NCBI GenBank assembly: GCA_016936235.1
Contig: JAFGPK010000077.1
Span: forward strand, 1-58,620
From: Candidatus Fermentibacteraceae bacterium
GTDB taxonomy: Bacteria > Fermentibacterota > Fermentibacteria > Fermentibacterales > JCC-6
Length of the DNA: 58,620 nucleotides
Direction: 5' to 3'
Shown here: in pieces, positions 26,818 to 35,864 of the stretch
How positions within the stretch are numbered: the first letter of the stretch is position 1
Layout: each line of letters starts with the position of its first letter
Notes under the pieces: generated by a model
Databases searched by the model: none
The model's input: only the letters and a program-made list of their open reading frames with translations
What the model was told of the DNA's origin: nothing
Program-made: the position numbers and the translations under genes

Positions 26818-27969
26818 TCACGCTTCGTAAAAACTCCTGACGGCACCCGCCACTTCCGCGAGTTCCCCCTCCGTCAGTTCACCGAACACGGGTATTGATA
26901 TGACCTCCCTGGAGGCGGCTTCCGATGCCGGGAAATCACCCTCACCGTATCCCAGGCACTTGAAGCACTGCTGAAGATGCAGGGGAAGCGGGTAGTAGAC
27001 GGCGCATCCGATCCCGCTGTTCCTGAGATGCTCCAGAAGGCGGTCACGATCCCTCACTCTCATGGTGTACTGGTTATAGACAGACCAGGCGCCCTTCTTG
27101 ATCACCGGTGTGATCACTTCCTTCAGGTCACGGAAAGCCCTGGAGTAGAAAGACGCGTTCCTTCTTCGTCCCTCGTGCCAGTCGTCCAGCCTCGCGAGCT
27201 TCACCCTGAGGAATCCTGCCTGCAGGGCGTCAAGACGGGAATTGAAGCCGACCTCCGCGTGAATATAGCCCACGCCTCCGTGCTCCCTCAGACTTATCAG
27301 CCTGGCCGCCACATCCGGGTCGTCGGTTGTCACCATGCCGCCGTCACCCAGGGCGCCGAGGTTCTTGGAAGGGAAGAAACTGAAGCAACCCGCGGCGCCG
27401 AAGGAACCGGCCCGCCTTTCAGACCACCGGGCCCCCACCGACTGGCATGCGTCCTCCACCACCGGCAGGCCCCATTCATCGCAGATGGACATTATTCTGT
27501 CCATGTCCGCCATCTGGCCGAACAGGTGTACGGGCATCACTGCCCCGACCCTGGTTCCCGTCGACCTGTACACGACTCCCCTGTCGGTTACAGCGCAGTG
27601 TTCCTGCAGCCAGCCGGACAGGAGATCCGGGTCCATGTTGTAGGAATCGGGGAGGATGTCCAGGAACACGGGTATTCCGCCCGCCCTGACCACGGAACCC
27701 GCCGACGCAAAGAATGTGAATGGAGTGGTGATGACGAAATCCCCGGGTTTCACGTCCAGGGCTATCAGGGAAAGTGTCAGCGCGTCGGTCCCCGACGCGC
27801 AGCCTATGGCATGACGGGTGCCGCAGTAATCCGCGAACTCCGTCTCCAGGGATTCCAGCTCCGGTCCCTTGATGAACCTGGACGTTTCCAGGGCCCGGCT
27901 GAAGACCGAGCCGAGTTCCTGCAGTATGGGCTGATGCTGTCTGCTGATATCCAGAAGAGGAACTGGCAT
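26818..27969 (-). CDS. DegT/DnrJ/EryC1-family sugar aminotransferase
   Basis: PLP-dependent transaminase of nucleotide keto-sugars, 383 residues. SGTDAL (phosphate binding, 59-64), DACQSVGA (173-180) and the PLP lysine K202 in FFPSKNLGALGDGG are all present. Family members make amino sugars for O-antigen or protein glycans. Located 21 bases upstream of nothing but directly after the polyprenyl sugar transferase gene, matching a pathway where the first sugar on the carrier is an amino sugar. Confidence 0.94.
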   Translation of the reverse strand: MPVPLLDISRQHQPILQELGSVFSRALETSRFIKGPELESLETEFADYCGTRHAIGCASGTDALTLSLIALDVKPGDFVITTPFTFFASAGSVVRAGGIPVFLDILPDSYNMDPDLLSGWLQEHCAVTDRGVVYRSTGTRVGAVMPVHLFGQMADMDRIMSICDEWGLPVVEDACQSVGARWSERRAGSFGAAGCFSFFPSKNLGALGDGGMVTTDDPDVAARLISLREHGGVGYIHAEVGFNSRLDALQAGFLRVKLARLDDWHEGRRRNASFYSRAFRDLKEVITPVIKKGAWSVYNQYTMRVRDRDRLLEHLRNSGIGCAVYYPLPLHLQQCFKCLGYGEGDFPASEAASREVISIPVFGELTEGELAEVAGAVRSFYEA

Positions 27970-27990
27970 ACGTATGTCCTTTCTCTGTCC

Positions 27991-29391
27991 CTAATGCGCT
28001 CCAGCGCCTGTCAGGACCACCTTCAATGTTCTGGCCAGTATCTCCAGGTCAAGGAAGATGGACTGGTTTTCTATGTAGAAGAAATCGTATCTGAGCTTGT
28101 TGGCCACGCTTTCGATGTCCGTGTCGTACTCCAGCTTCACCTGAGCCCACCCCGTGAGCCCGGGTTTTATGGTAAGGCGCTTCATGTAGAAGGGGAATAC
28201 CTCCCTGAGCTCCTCCACGAAAACCGGCCTTTCCGGCCGGGGACCCACTATGGACATCTCTCCTCTCAGGATGTTAAGCAACTGAGGGATCTCGTCTATC
28301 CTGGATTTTCGCAGGATCCGTCCGACGCGGGTGACCCTGGCGTCGTTCTTCCCCGCCCATACCGGGCCGCTCTTCCTTTCCGCGTCCCTCACCATGCTCC
28401 TGAATTTGAATACTTTGAAGATCCGCCCCCCCTTGCCCACTCTCTCCTGCCTGTAGAACACGGGACCCCTGGAATCGAGCTTGATCATCAGGGAAGTGAG
28501 GATCCACAGCGGCAGTCCCGCCGCCAGAACGAAGATGCTGATGAAATAATCAATGCACCCCTTGACCAGCCTCTGCCAGAAGCTCAGACGCTCGGGAAGG
28601 ATCTCCATGAAAGGCTGCCCCATTATCTGCGTGCTGTGCACATGACCGGCCACCACGTCGAAGAGGTCCGGAACCACCTTGACCCTTATTCCCTCTCCCG
28701 CGGCCGGGACGAAAAGGGAGAGAATATCGTCGTGGAAATTGGAAGCTATCGTTACCAGCAGTTCCTTTATGGAGTACTTCCTCACTATGTCCGGCAGCTC
28801 CGTCACCAACCCGAGGATCCTTTCCGGAGGCACCCTGGCGTCGCTTCCGATCTGGCTCTTCGGACGGATGAACCCGGTGATGTCATAACCCAGGGCCGGA
28901 TTGTCCGAAAGGTAGTTCTCCAGGTGCCTTGCGGGCGCTCCTATGCCTACTATGGCCGCCGTCCGCCTGAGATGACCCTTCTTCGCCAGTCTTCTCTCGA
29001 GCATTCGCACCATGGCCCTGGAAATGAACAGCATCACGAGAAGCATCAGGTAATAGAATACGATTATCCATCTGCCCACCGAAGCGGAGGGGGAAACGAG
29101 GAACGCGCCGAAGAAGAGTATTATGAATCCCGAGGTCACGGGCTTGACCACGAGCCTCATCTCGTCCGCCCAGCTGAGGTCCCAGTGGAGCCTGTAGGAT
29201 CCCGACGCGGTGAACACCAGCCACCAGAAAGGCAGGGACAGGACGGCCCCGGAATAGATGATGGTGTTGGAAATGGAGGATACGTCAGGGAAGATGCCGG
29301 AATCGAACTTGATCCATGCGGAGAATGTCATTGCGAGAAAGATCGCGATGCCGTCAAGGAAGACGCTCAGGAACAGGATCCTATTCTTCAT
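27991..29391 (-). CDS. polyprenyl-phosphate sugar-1-phosphate transferase (WbaP/WcaJ-like)
   Basis: 466 residues. Four N-terminal membrane helices (about 5-125), a Rossmann-like middle domain (140-250), then the bacterial sugar transferase domain from about 275. The latter has FYRQERVGKGG, FKFRSM, SRIDEIPQLLNIL and GEMSIVGPRPERP, its hallmark motifs, and KPGLTGWAQV. It starts a glycan by moving a sugar phosphate to undecaprenyl phosphate. The start overlaps the upstream GT2 stop by ATGA. Confidence 0.95.
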   Translation of the reverse strand: MKNRILFLSVFLDGIAIFLAMTFSAWIKFDSGIFPDVSSISNTIIYSGAVLSLPFWWLVFTASGSYRLHWDLSWADEMRLVVKPVTSGFIILFFGAFLVSPSASVGRWIIVFYYLMLLVMLFISRAMVRMLERRLAKKGHLRRTAAIVGIGAPARHLENYLSDNPALGYDITGFIRPKSQIGSDARVPPERILGLVTELPDIVRKYSIKELLVTIASNFHDDILSLFVPAAGEGIRVKVVPDLFDVVAGHVHSTQIMGQPFMEILPERLSFWQRLVKGCIDYFISIFVLAAGLPLWILTSLMIKLDSRGPVFYRQERVGKGGRIFKVFKFRSMVRDAERKSGPVWAGKNDARVTRVGRILRKSRIDEIPQLLNILRGEMSIVGPRPERPVFVEELREVFPFYMKRLTIKPGLTGWAQVKLEYDTDIESVANKLRYDFFYIENQSIFLDLEILARTLKVVLTGAGAH

Positions 29392-30524
29392 GATGCGCCT
29401 CCTTTCCCTTTTTCCCAGGTTTCCATCGGATTGCCGGACAACGCTCTTATTATACCATCAATCGCCGCCCCGTTCATCAGCCAGAAGTAATACGGGAAAA
29501 GAAGTCCGGACGGCATCCTGCGGCGAAGGAGAAGTCCTCCGGCTGCTGCCGCATGGAAGAGGCACATCATGATGAAGATCGCCGTATATGTTACGGACCC
29601 TCCGGAGAGGGATCCCGCAAGGACGGTGGCGGCTATGAGGAACAGACCTGAGAACCATCTCAGCATCTTGTGCACCAGAAGCTGAAGGAACAGGAAAATC
29701 CTGCCTCTGCGAAGGGCCCTGCCCATGAGCAGGACGCAGCTCCTGAGCATCCAGCTGACTATCCTGACCATTCTTCTGTACTGCATTGAGTCGTCGGGAG
29801 AGGGTTCCATCGCCACCGCGTCCTGGTTGAAAACGCAGTCATAGCCTTGTACCCTGGCCATAACGGCCAGTTCGAAATCGTCACCCCTTCCCGGGGAGAC
29901 GGGAGCGAAGAGGTCGCGCCTGATCGAAAAGACGGCCCCCGTGGCACCCAGTACCGCACCCATGTGCGAACACAGTCTCTTGACCGTTTTCTCGTACCGC
30001 CAGTAGATGCTCTCGCAGGTATCCCTGTCAAGGCTGTTGCGCCTGCATCCATCCACGCACCCTACCCTCGGGTTCGAGTAAGGCGTCACCAGCCGCGAGA
30101 CCGTTTCTTCCGCGAAGACGGTATCAGCGTCGGTGAAGACAAGAACGCTCCCCGATGCCATCTCCCGGAGCCGCAGCAGCATCAGCGGCTTCCCGATTCG
30201 TTCCGGGCTCCGGTGAAGAACCACACCCCGGGAAGAGAAGGACCTCACTATCGCGTCGGTGCGGTCATCTGAACTGTCCGAACCCACCAGGATCTCGAGT
30301 TTTCCGCTGTAATCCTGATCCAGGAGGTTCGCTATCCTGGATCCGATAGTCTCCTCCTCGTTCCTTGCGGCCACCAGGACGCTGACCGCAGGCCACTCCG
30401 AAGGAGTCTCCCAGGAATCACGGTGCCTGCGGATGAACAATGCGAGTACTGCTATGACAAGCGGGTAGAGCATCCACGAGGACAGGAACAGGACGAGGAA
30501 GACCCAGAAAAGCCGTTCGGTCAT
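29388..30524 (-). CDS. membrane processive-type GT2 glycosyltransferase
   Basis: 378 residues. One N-terminal membrane helix, then the GT2 core VSVLVAARNEEE, SDSSDDRT, FTDADT (DxD), GDDFEL (acidic catalytic region) and QYRRMVR, a variant of the QxxRW motif of processive synthases. Several helices follow. This layout is like poly-N-acetylglucosamine or cellulose-type enzymes. A longer frame to 30692 sits within the upstream gene; the ATG at 30524 overlaps that gene's stop (ATGA), so I chose it. Confidence 0.88.
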   Translation of the reverse strand: MTERLFWVFLVLFLSSWMLYPLVIAVLALFIRRHRDSWETPSEWPAVSVLVAARNEEETIGSRIANLLDQDYSGKLEILVGSDSSDDRTDAIVRSFSSRGVVLHRSPERIGKPLMLLRLREMASGSVLVFTDADTVFAEETVSRLVTPYSNPRVGCVDGCRRNSLDRDTCESIYWRYEKTVKRLCSHMGAVLGATGAVFSIRRDLFAPVSPGRGDDFELAVMARVQGYDCVFNQDAVAMEPSPDDSMQYRRMVRIVSWMLRSCVLLMGRALRRGRIFLFLQLLVHKMLRWFSGLFLIAATVLAGSLSGGSVTYTAIFIMMCLFHAAAAGGLLLRRRMPSGLLFPYYFWLMNGAAIDGIIRALSGNPMETWEKGKGGAS

Positions 30525-32023
30525 GGCCTTCGATCTTCCTCTCCGTCGCCTCTTCGGAACAGGTGCCTGCGAAAAGTCGAGAATGCCCTCAATGTCCTCC
30601 GTCCTTCCGTGAAGGGGTTCCTGAGGGTCTGACACAGCTTGTAGAGGAGATACCGGGGCCTTAGGTAGAAACGGCGCCTGGCCCTGTCGCACCAGGATAC
30701 AAGGGTTTCCGCGGTCAGGCAGGGCAGATCCACGACGCAGTTGTGGAGACCCTCGGCGGTAACCCAGCGGTCGAAGCTCTCTGTCCTCAGATTACCCTCC
30801 TTCCTGTACTTCTCGTAGAGCCTTGTGCCGGGGTAGACCATCACCGGGAAGAACTGGGCGGTATCCGGGGACAGACGAAGAGACATCCTGAAAGTCTCCT
30901 CAAGGGTCTCCGGGGTTTCCCCGGGGTTTCCCGCCATGAAGCAGCCGTGAACGAGCAGACCCGCCCTATCGGCCCTTTCGGCGAATTCCATGTTCTGGTC
31001 CACCGTGGTTCCCTTGCATACGCCGTCCAGTATTTCCTGTGATCCGGATTCGTAACCCGCAATGATGAGCCGGCAGCCGGCGGCCTTCATCTTCCTCATG
31101 GCCTCTAGGGAAAGGCTTGCCCTGACATTGGCCGTCCAGGGAAGACGGTTCCCGCTCTGGATGAGAGCGTCCGACACCAGTTCCACCCTCCGGTTGTCTA
31201 TGGAGAAAGTGTCATCCTCTATGACAATCTCCTGCACTCCGGGGAAGTACTCCCTGAACATCAGGAACTCCTTCGCCACGTGACCGGGCGAGCGGACCCT
31301 GAACTTCTCCCGGTGCATGACCTGCGGCCACACGCAGAAGGAGCATTTATAGGGGCATCCCCTGCTGGTTATGGTCATGATACTGGGGTATCTGGCCGCC
31401 GCGAAGAAGTAGTCGCGGGGATCCAGGTGCCTCAGGTAGACATCGGCCAGAAAGGGAAGGGAATCAAGGTTCGCTATCATCTCCCGTTCCCCTGTATCAA
31501 CGAGATCACCCCTGACGTTGAGGAGAAGACCGGCTACTCCGTAAGGGTCCGTGTCGCCTTCCAGAGCGTCCGCCAGTTCCGCCAGGGTGGCGTCGTACTC
31601 CCCTACCGCCACGGCGGAGACGGCGGGGGCAAGGCGGAGACAATGGCCCGGAAGGGCGCTGGCGTGGGTGCCCACGAGAACCACGAAATTGTCCTGACAT
31701 GCACCGGCAGCTGCGGAGGCGATCCTCAGGTCGCTGTAGATGGAGGGAGTAGAAGTATCTATCACAGTCATTCGGGGGGAGAAATCCGTGAGGATCTCAA
31801 AAAGGTCGGTCTCGCTGATCCCGCGTGCGGGACAGTCCAGGAAGAGGACCTCATGACCGGCCGCCTCCAGCGCCCCGGTGCCATGGGCCAGCCAGAAAGG
31901 CCAGTACAGCGTGCCGCTCTTGTTGATGGCCGGGGAGCGGGAGGTCCGCGAGAACCTGCCGTTCATGAAGGGAGGGTTTACCACAGCTGTTTTCAAGTGA
32001 TGCCTGCCTTGATCCTGGATCAT
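30521..32023 (-). CDS. B12-binding-type radical SAM protein 4
   Basis: 500 residues. N-terminal B12-binding-type domain, including VLVGTHASALPG and AVGEYD, where the usual GGxH and GEGE motifs are altered. Radical SAM cysteines C223, C227, C230 (CPYKCSFC), AGYESGSQE and AGNPGET follow. Ends with RRRFYLRPRYLLYKL, shared in pattern with proteins 1 and 2. It may start at the ATG (32023) or at a TTG nine codons later where conserved sequence begins. Head of the minus-strand run of eight genes down to serS. Confidence 0.88.
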   Translation of the reverse strand: MIQDQGRHHLKTAVVNPPFMNGRFSRTSRSPAINKSGTLYWPFWLAHGTGALEAAGHEVLFLDCPARGISETDLFEILTDFSPRMTVIDTSTPSIYSDLRIASAAAGACQDNFVVLVGTHASALPGHCLRLAPAVSAVAVGEYDATLAELADALEGDTDPYGVAGLLLNVRGDLVDTGEREMIANLDSLPFLADVYLRHLDPRDYFFAAARYPSIMTITSRGCPYKCSFCVWPQVMHREKFRVRSPGHVAKEFLMFREYFPGVQEIVIEDDTFSIDNRRVELVSDALIQSGNRLPWTANVRASLSLEAMRKMKAAGCRLIIAGYESGSQEILDGVCKGTTVDQNMEFAERADRAGLLVHGCFMAGNPGETPETLEETFRMSLRLSPDTAQFFPVMVYPGTRLYEKYRKEGNLRTESFDRWVTAEGLHNCVVDLPCLTAETLVSWCDRARRRFYLRPRYLLYKLCQTLRNPFTEGRRTLRAFSTFRRHLFRRGDGEEDRRP

Positions 32024-32045
32024 TTCCGGGAAGCCGAAGGTCCCA

Positions 32046-32076
32046 GGGAAAATAGAAATACGGTGACGGGAAAATA
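32046..32076. repeat. direct repeat gggaaaata, 22 bases apart
   Basis: Two identical 9-base copies (32046-32054 and 32068-32076) start 22 bases apart, two helical turns, in the gap just upstream of the minus-strand run. Such spacing suits two bound copies of a regulator. Chance occurrence is possible. Confidence 0.3.
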
Positions 32077-32120
32077 ATCCCTGAGGAGGTGCTTTGTACA
32101 GGATTGCCCCGCATGTCAGA

Positions 32121-32150
32121 TTGACACCGGTTCCCGCCGCAGCTTATTGT
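32121..32150 (+). promoter_or_regulatory. candidate promoter of the heptosyltransferase gene
   Basis: A perfect TTGACA at 32121-32126, an 18-base spacer and TATTGT at 32145-32150, about 79 bases before the ATG at 32229. It lies in the 205-base divergent gap with the radical SAM gene. Confidence 0.5.
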
Positions 32151-32228
32151 TCCATGCGGACCGTTGTGGATCGCCTTCAGAAGCACCCTGACATGCTTGA
32201 AACCTGTTCAGGCCCCCGTGAAAGTGAT

Positions 32229-33305
32229 ATGGAACGCATCCTTGTCATCAAGCTCTACGCCATCGGAGACCTTGTCATGTCCCTTCCCGGCATCGGCCTC
32301 CTGAGAAGCGACGCCCCCGCCTCGGAGATACACCTTCTCACCAGCGGGCTCCTCGCCCCCCTCGCCAGGCTGGCGGCTCCGGTCGACAGGGTCATCGAGA
32401 TGGACGACAGGATACTGGGCCGGTCCGCGCGCAGGTTCGGCCTGCTTCCTCTTGCACTCCGGCTGAGGAGGGAGTGTTATTCCAGCGGCTACCTCCTGCA
32501 CAGGATGCTCCCCCTGAGACTCTTCCTCAGGCTCGCGGGTCCGCGGCAGAGAACAGGCCAGGGCACGGGGACCGCAGGCCTCACCCGGGCCGTGCCCTTC
32601 GAGACGGGCCAGCCCGAGCACGATGCCCAGCGTTACGCCAGGGTCTTCGGATGGGACGGTAAGAAGCCCCTTGCCGCTCCCCTCGTCAGGTTCGAGGAAT
32701 CCGTCGCCGAGGATCTCATGCCCGTCTGCAAAGGGAAGGGACCTGTTGCGGTCAGCCCCGGCGGGGGCAGGTCCACCGTTCGAAGCACCGACGCGAAGAG
32801 GTGGCCCCCGGAAAGGTTCGGGGAGATCATCCGGATGCTTCACCGTGAGGGATTTGGCTCTGTCCTGCTCGGGAGCGCGGAGGACGGGGGTTTCCTTGAG
32901 GAACTCAGGGCGGACCTGCCGAAGACATCGCTGGACCTCATCGGCAGGACCTCGCTGGTTGAAGCGGCAGGAGTCCTTTCCAGGAGCAGGATGCTCATCA
33001 CCAACGACAGCAGCCTGATGCACCTGGCCGGGCTGGTGGGAACTCCCACGCTGACGGTCTTCGGACCCACCGATCCTGTCAGGGTGGGTGTATTTCCACC
33101 TTCCCGCAGGCACAGACATCTGATCCCCGCAGGCGTCGAATGCAGCCCCTGCCATCCTCCGAGGGCCGTAGAATCATGCGATTCCGCGGAATGCATGTTA
33201 TCCGTGACCGTTGACAGGGTGTGGGATGAAGCTATGGACATGCTGGCCGAGGACCGGGCGCACGGCCGTGCAGCGGAAGCGGAACTCGATCTCCCCGTGC
33301 GATAG
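32229..33305 (+). CDS. family 9 glycosyltransferase (ADP-heptose:LPS heptosyltransferase-like)
   Basis: 358 residues. Opens RILVIKLYAIGDLVMSLP, the usual GT9 start, and has RSTDAKRWPPERF, LLGSAEDG and NDSSLMHLAG-VGTPT in the C-terminal donor domain, then FGPTDP. The cysteines in ECSPCHPP and CDSAECM match the HepII-type tail. It adds heptose or a similar sugar to the LPS inner core on the cytoplasmic face, supporting a diderm host. Upstream in-frame ATGs (32094, 32193) precede the conserved start and are not preferred. Confidence 0.9.
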   Translation: MERILVIKLYAIGDLVMSLPGIGLLRSDAPASEIHLLTSGLLAPLARLAAPVDRVIEMDDRILGRSARRFGLLPLALRLRRECYSSGYLLHRMLPLRLFLRLAGPRQRTGQGTGTAGLTRAVPFETGQPEHDAQRYARVFGWDGKKPLAAPLVRFEESVAEDLMPVCKGKGPVAVSPGGGRSTVRSTDAKRWPPERFGEIIRMLHREGFGSVLLGSAEDGGFLEELRADLPKTSLDLIGRTSLVEAAGVLSRSRMLITNDSSLMHLAGLVGTPTLTVFGPTDPVRVGVFPPSRRHRHLIPAGVECSPCHPPRAVESCDSAECMLSVTVDRVWDEAMDMLAEDRAHGRAAEAELDLPVR

Positions 33306-33308
33306 GTT

Positions 33309-34484
33309 TCACAGCATTCCCAGCAGTATTTCCGCCAGGCTCTCCGCAGCCGCCTCCCGGGTCCTCTCGGTGGTGACGAACCGCCTTCCCCTCTTTCCGA
33401 GGTTCCCGGCCAGTTCACGGTCTGTCAGCACTCGCTCCAGGGCGGAGGCTATCTGACGCGGGTCCCTCCTGACCAGTATCCCGTTCTCGCCGCTGAGGAC
33501 GCTGTCCGTGAAACCACCCTCCTCCACGGCTACCACAGGAGTTCCGCATGACATGGCTTCAAGCGGCACAAGTCCGTAGGGCTCGTTCATCTGGCAGCAG
33601 AGGACCGCTCCGGCTCGGTTGTACAGGTCCCTCAGCTGCAGGTCGGATATCCCTTTTCTTATCTCAAGGTCGACGCCAAGGTCAGAGGCTGCGGTCCGCA
33701 GCCTCCGGGCATATCCCGGGTACTCCCTGTCAGCCACCACCGTGAGACCCGGCCGTACTTCCTCAGGCATCAGAGCCAGGCTCTCCAGGGCGGTTTCGTG
33801 TCCCTTGAACGGCCACAGGGCACCGACGCTGAGGACCATATTCGTCTGTCCCGCCTTCCCGTCCGGACGAAAGACCCCGGTATCCACTCCAGGGCGGACG
33901 ATCAGGGGGCTCGCCCCGTAGATGTCATGAAGGCGGCGGGCCATCCAGGAGGACAGGGTGATCATCCTGCCGGCGCTCCTTGCCGCATTGAAGTCCATGC
34001 GTTTCTCCCGTCTCCTGAGTCCTGAAAGGAGCAGATGCTGAACGCCGCTGTCCGTCCTTCGCACCAGGGAAGGCTCGTAGATATGCCTCGGGTACTCGTA
34101 GCAGAAGTAGACCGAAGGCACGGAGAGGTATCTCAGCAGCGGAGGGGCGGCTACCAGCATGGAATTGTGAACCAGTGCCAGCCTTGAATTCCTGTTCATC
34201 TCCATGGATATCTGCCGGCACAGACGGTCGAAAGCCCTCAGCCTTGCGGCGAGGACCAGCGGGGCCGCCGCCCTTCTGAGTCCCTTCAACCTCCTTCCGC
34301 CGGGGAAAGGCCATTCCCTGGAGGATGCTGTTCTTCCGGAGCCGAGCGGCTGGGAACCCTCGGGATAATGTACCGTGACATGGAAATGGTCCTGCAGGCG
34401 GTCCAGCATATCCGAAAGGACCCTGATCCCGCCTCCGGAAGGAAGGTTGTGGAACAAAGCCAGTTCCGGCCGGTCCATGGGCAT
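33309..34484 (-). CDS. family 4 glycosyltransferase
   Basis: 391 residues, GT-B fold. N-terminal acceptor domain starts LFHNLPSGGGIRVL; the C-terminal donor domain has VLSVGALWPFKGHE and the EPYGLVPLEAMSCGTPVVA signature with the conserved glutamates. Retaining GT4 enzymes transfer a sugar from a nucleotide donor, likely onto the carrier-linked glycan. Convergent with the heptosyltransferase, three bases apart. A second Met two codons on could equally be the start. Confidence 0.92.
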   Translation of the reverse strand: MPMDRPELALFHNLPSGGGIRVLSDMLDRLQDHFHVTVHYPEGSQPLGSGRTASSREWPFPGGRRLKGLRRAAAPLVLAARLRAFDRLCRQISMEMNRNSRLALVHNSMLVAAPPLLRYLSVPSVYFCYEYPRHIYEPSLVRRTDSGVQHLLLSGLRRREKRMDFNAARSAGRMITLSSWMARRLHDIYGASPLIVRPGVDTGVFRPDGKAGQTNMVLSVGALWPFKGHETALESLALMPEEVRPGLTVVADREYPGYARRLRTAASDLGVDLEIRKGISDLQLRDLYNRAGAVLCCQMNEPYGLVPLEAMSCGTPVVAVEEGGFTDSVLSGENGILVRRDPRQIASALERVLTDRELAGNLGKRGRRFVTTERTREAAAESLAEILLGML

Positions 34485-34530
34485 GGTTTGCTCCCTTCGG
34501 GGCTTCTGCGGGGCGGATTGCCGCCGCGGG

Positions 34531-34541
34531 TATTATATATT
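34531..34541. promoter_or_regulatory. AT-rich divergent -10 region
   Basis: tattatatatt holds a TATAAT on the minus strand (34532-34537) and TATATT on the plus strand (34536-34541), between divergent glycosyltransferase genes. I find no good -35 box at the right distance for either, so this is a weak prediction. Confidence 0.3.
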
Positions 34542-34590
34542 CCACCGAACACTAACAGGAATATCAGCCGGGGAACACCGGAGGTTTTTC

Positions 34591-35496
34591 ATGCGCGTGG
34601 CGGTCGTGATCGTCAATTACGGGCAGTGGGACCTGACAAGGGAAGCCCTGCGGTCACTCAGAGAGGCCGCGGGTGTCGATCTGAGGGTAACGCTTGTGGA
34701 CAACTGCTCCCCCGGAGAGGTCCCGGCATGGGTGGGGGAGAGCCCGGATGTACGGTTCGAAAGGCTGGCGGAGAACACAGGGTTCGCCGGGGGCAACAAT
34801 GCCGGCTTCAGAATGTCCAGGGAAGACGGCGCCGATTACACGTTCTTTCTCAACAATGATGCCCGGGTGGCTCCGGATGCCGTGGAGGCCCTCGCCGGTT
34901 TCCTGGAAACGCACGGAGAGGCCGGAATAGCGGCTCCGGCGGTGTACCGGGCGTCGGAACCCGGAAGACTATGGAGCGCGGGAGGGAACCTGGTCCGGTG
35001 GAAGATGAGGTTCGAGCAGGTGGCGATACCCGTGGAGCTCTTTCATACCCGGGAGGGGATGTCAGTGGACTTCGTCTCAGGCTGCGCACTCATGATAAGG
35101 TCTCGTCTCTTCGAGGAACTGGGAGGATTCAGGGAAGAGATGTTCATGTACTACGAGGACGCGGACCTCTGCCACAGGGTCAGGGAAAGCGGTTTCACAG
35201 TGATGGTGGTGCCTTCCGCCATGGTGGTTCACGATGTGGCCTCCAGCAGCGGGGGAGAGCTTTCCAGACTTGCCCTCTACTTCTCCGAGAGGAACAGGCT
35301 TGCGCTGTCGCGCCGGATGCTCCATCCTCTTTTCAGGTCGGTGTTCATCCTCTACAAGACAGCCGTTCTGCTGGTACTGACGGCGAAGTTCCTTGTCCTG
35401 GGCAATCCCGGACTGATACGATGGATGTGGCGAGGCTACCTTGACGGCATCGCCGGGCGGACAGGCTACAGGGAAGTGATCGGAAGACTGGTCTGA
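34591..35496 (+). CDS. family 2 glycosyltransferase (rhamnosyltransferase-like)
   Basis: 301 residues. VAVVIVNYGQWD, VDNCSPGE, NTGFAGGNNAG and FLNNDARV are the usual motifs of the RfbF/WbbL-like GT2 branch, often rhamnosyl or galactofuranosyl transferases. YYEDADLCHRV is the catalytic-base region. One or two C-terminal hydrophobic stretches are possible. ATG at 34591 with ggaggt seven bases upstream; a longer frame to 34375 is antisense to the neighbour's start region and is rejected. Confidence 0.9.
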   Translation: MRVAVVIVNYGQWDLTREALRSLREAAGVDLRVTLVDNCSPGEVPAWVGESPDVRFERLAENTGFAGGNNAGFRMSREDGADYTFFLNNDARVAPDAVEALAGFLETHGEAGIAAPAVYRASEPGRLWSAGGNLVRWKMRFEQVAIPVELFHTREGMSVDFVSGCALMIRSRLFEELGGFREEMFMYYEDADLCHRVRESGFTVMVVPSAMVVHDVASSSGGELSRLALYFSERNRLALSRRMLHPLFRSVFILYKTAVLLVLTAKFLVLGNPGLIRWMWRGYLDGIAGRTGYREVIGRLV

Positions 35497-35576
35497 CCCC
35501 GCCTTTCCGACCCGCCGATATTGCTTATCTTACCAGCTGGCAGTATTACCCTGCACGCTGAGGAGGTCTGGAACGC

Positions 35577-35864
35577 ATGATATGCGTCATGTGCGGGCAG
35601 GATAACGCCCTGTCGACGGTGGGGTTCAAGGCCGCATGCCGGGGATGCGGCTGTTACCTTCACTCCTGCTTCCAGTGCGTCCTCTGGGATGGAGTCGCCG
35701 AAAAGTGCCGTTCCCTGACCACTGAACCGGTGAGGGACAGGGAGAGCTGTAATTTCTGCGAGGAGTACAGGCCCGGCAGAGGCGTCGATCGGGATCACGG
35801 AGGGGGGTCTCGGAGAGACTCATCGGACTTTGATGCCCTTTTCGGAGGAGAAGCCGATGACTGA
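35577..35864 (+). CDS. small cysteine-rich zinc-ribbon-like protein
   Basis: 95 residues with ten cysteines, eight in CxxC pairs: C3/C6, C21/C24, C31/C34 and C58/C61. This suggests one or two zinc sites. The tail (about 65-95) is charged and disordered-looking. No family recognised. ATG after gaggaggt. Its end overlaps the next gene by eight bases and it carries that gene's ribosome-binding site, so the two are translationally coupled. A regulatory or scaffolding role is only a guess. Confidence 0.8.
   Translation: MICVMCGQDNALSTVGFKAACRGCGCYLHSCFQCVLWDGVAEKCRSLTTEPVRDRESCNFCEEYRPGRGVDRDHGGGSRRDSSDFDALFGGEADD

Noticed and set aside
26977..29490. Long plus-strand frame opposite the aminotransferase and sugar transferase genes
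   Set aside because: Its translation has no recognisable domain and is Pro/His/Gln-rich; the minus-strand genes have clear catalytic motifs. It is a by-product of GC-rich coding DNA.
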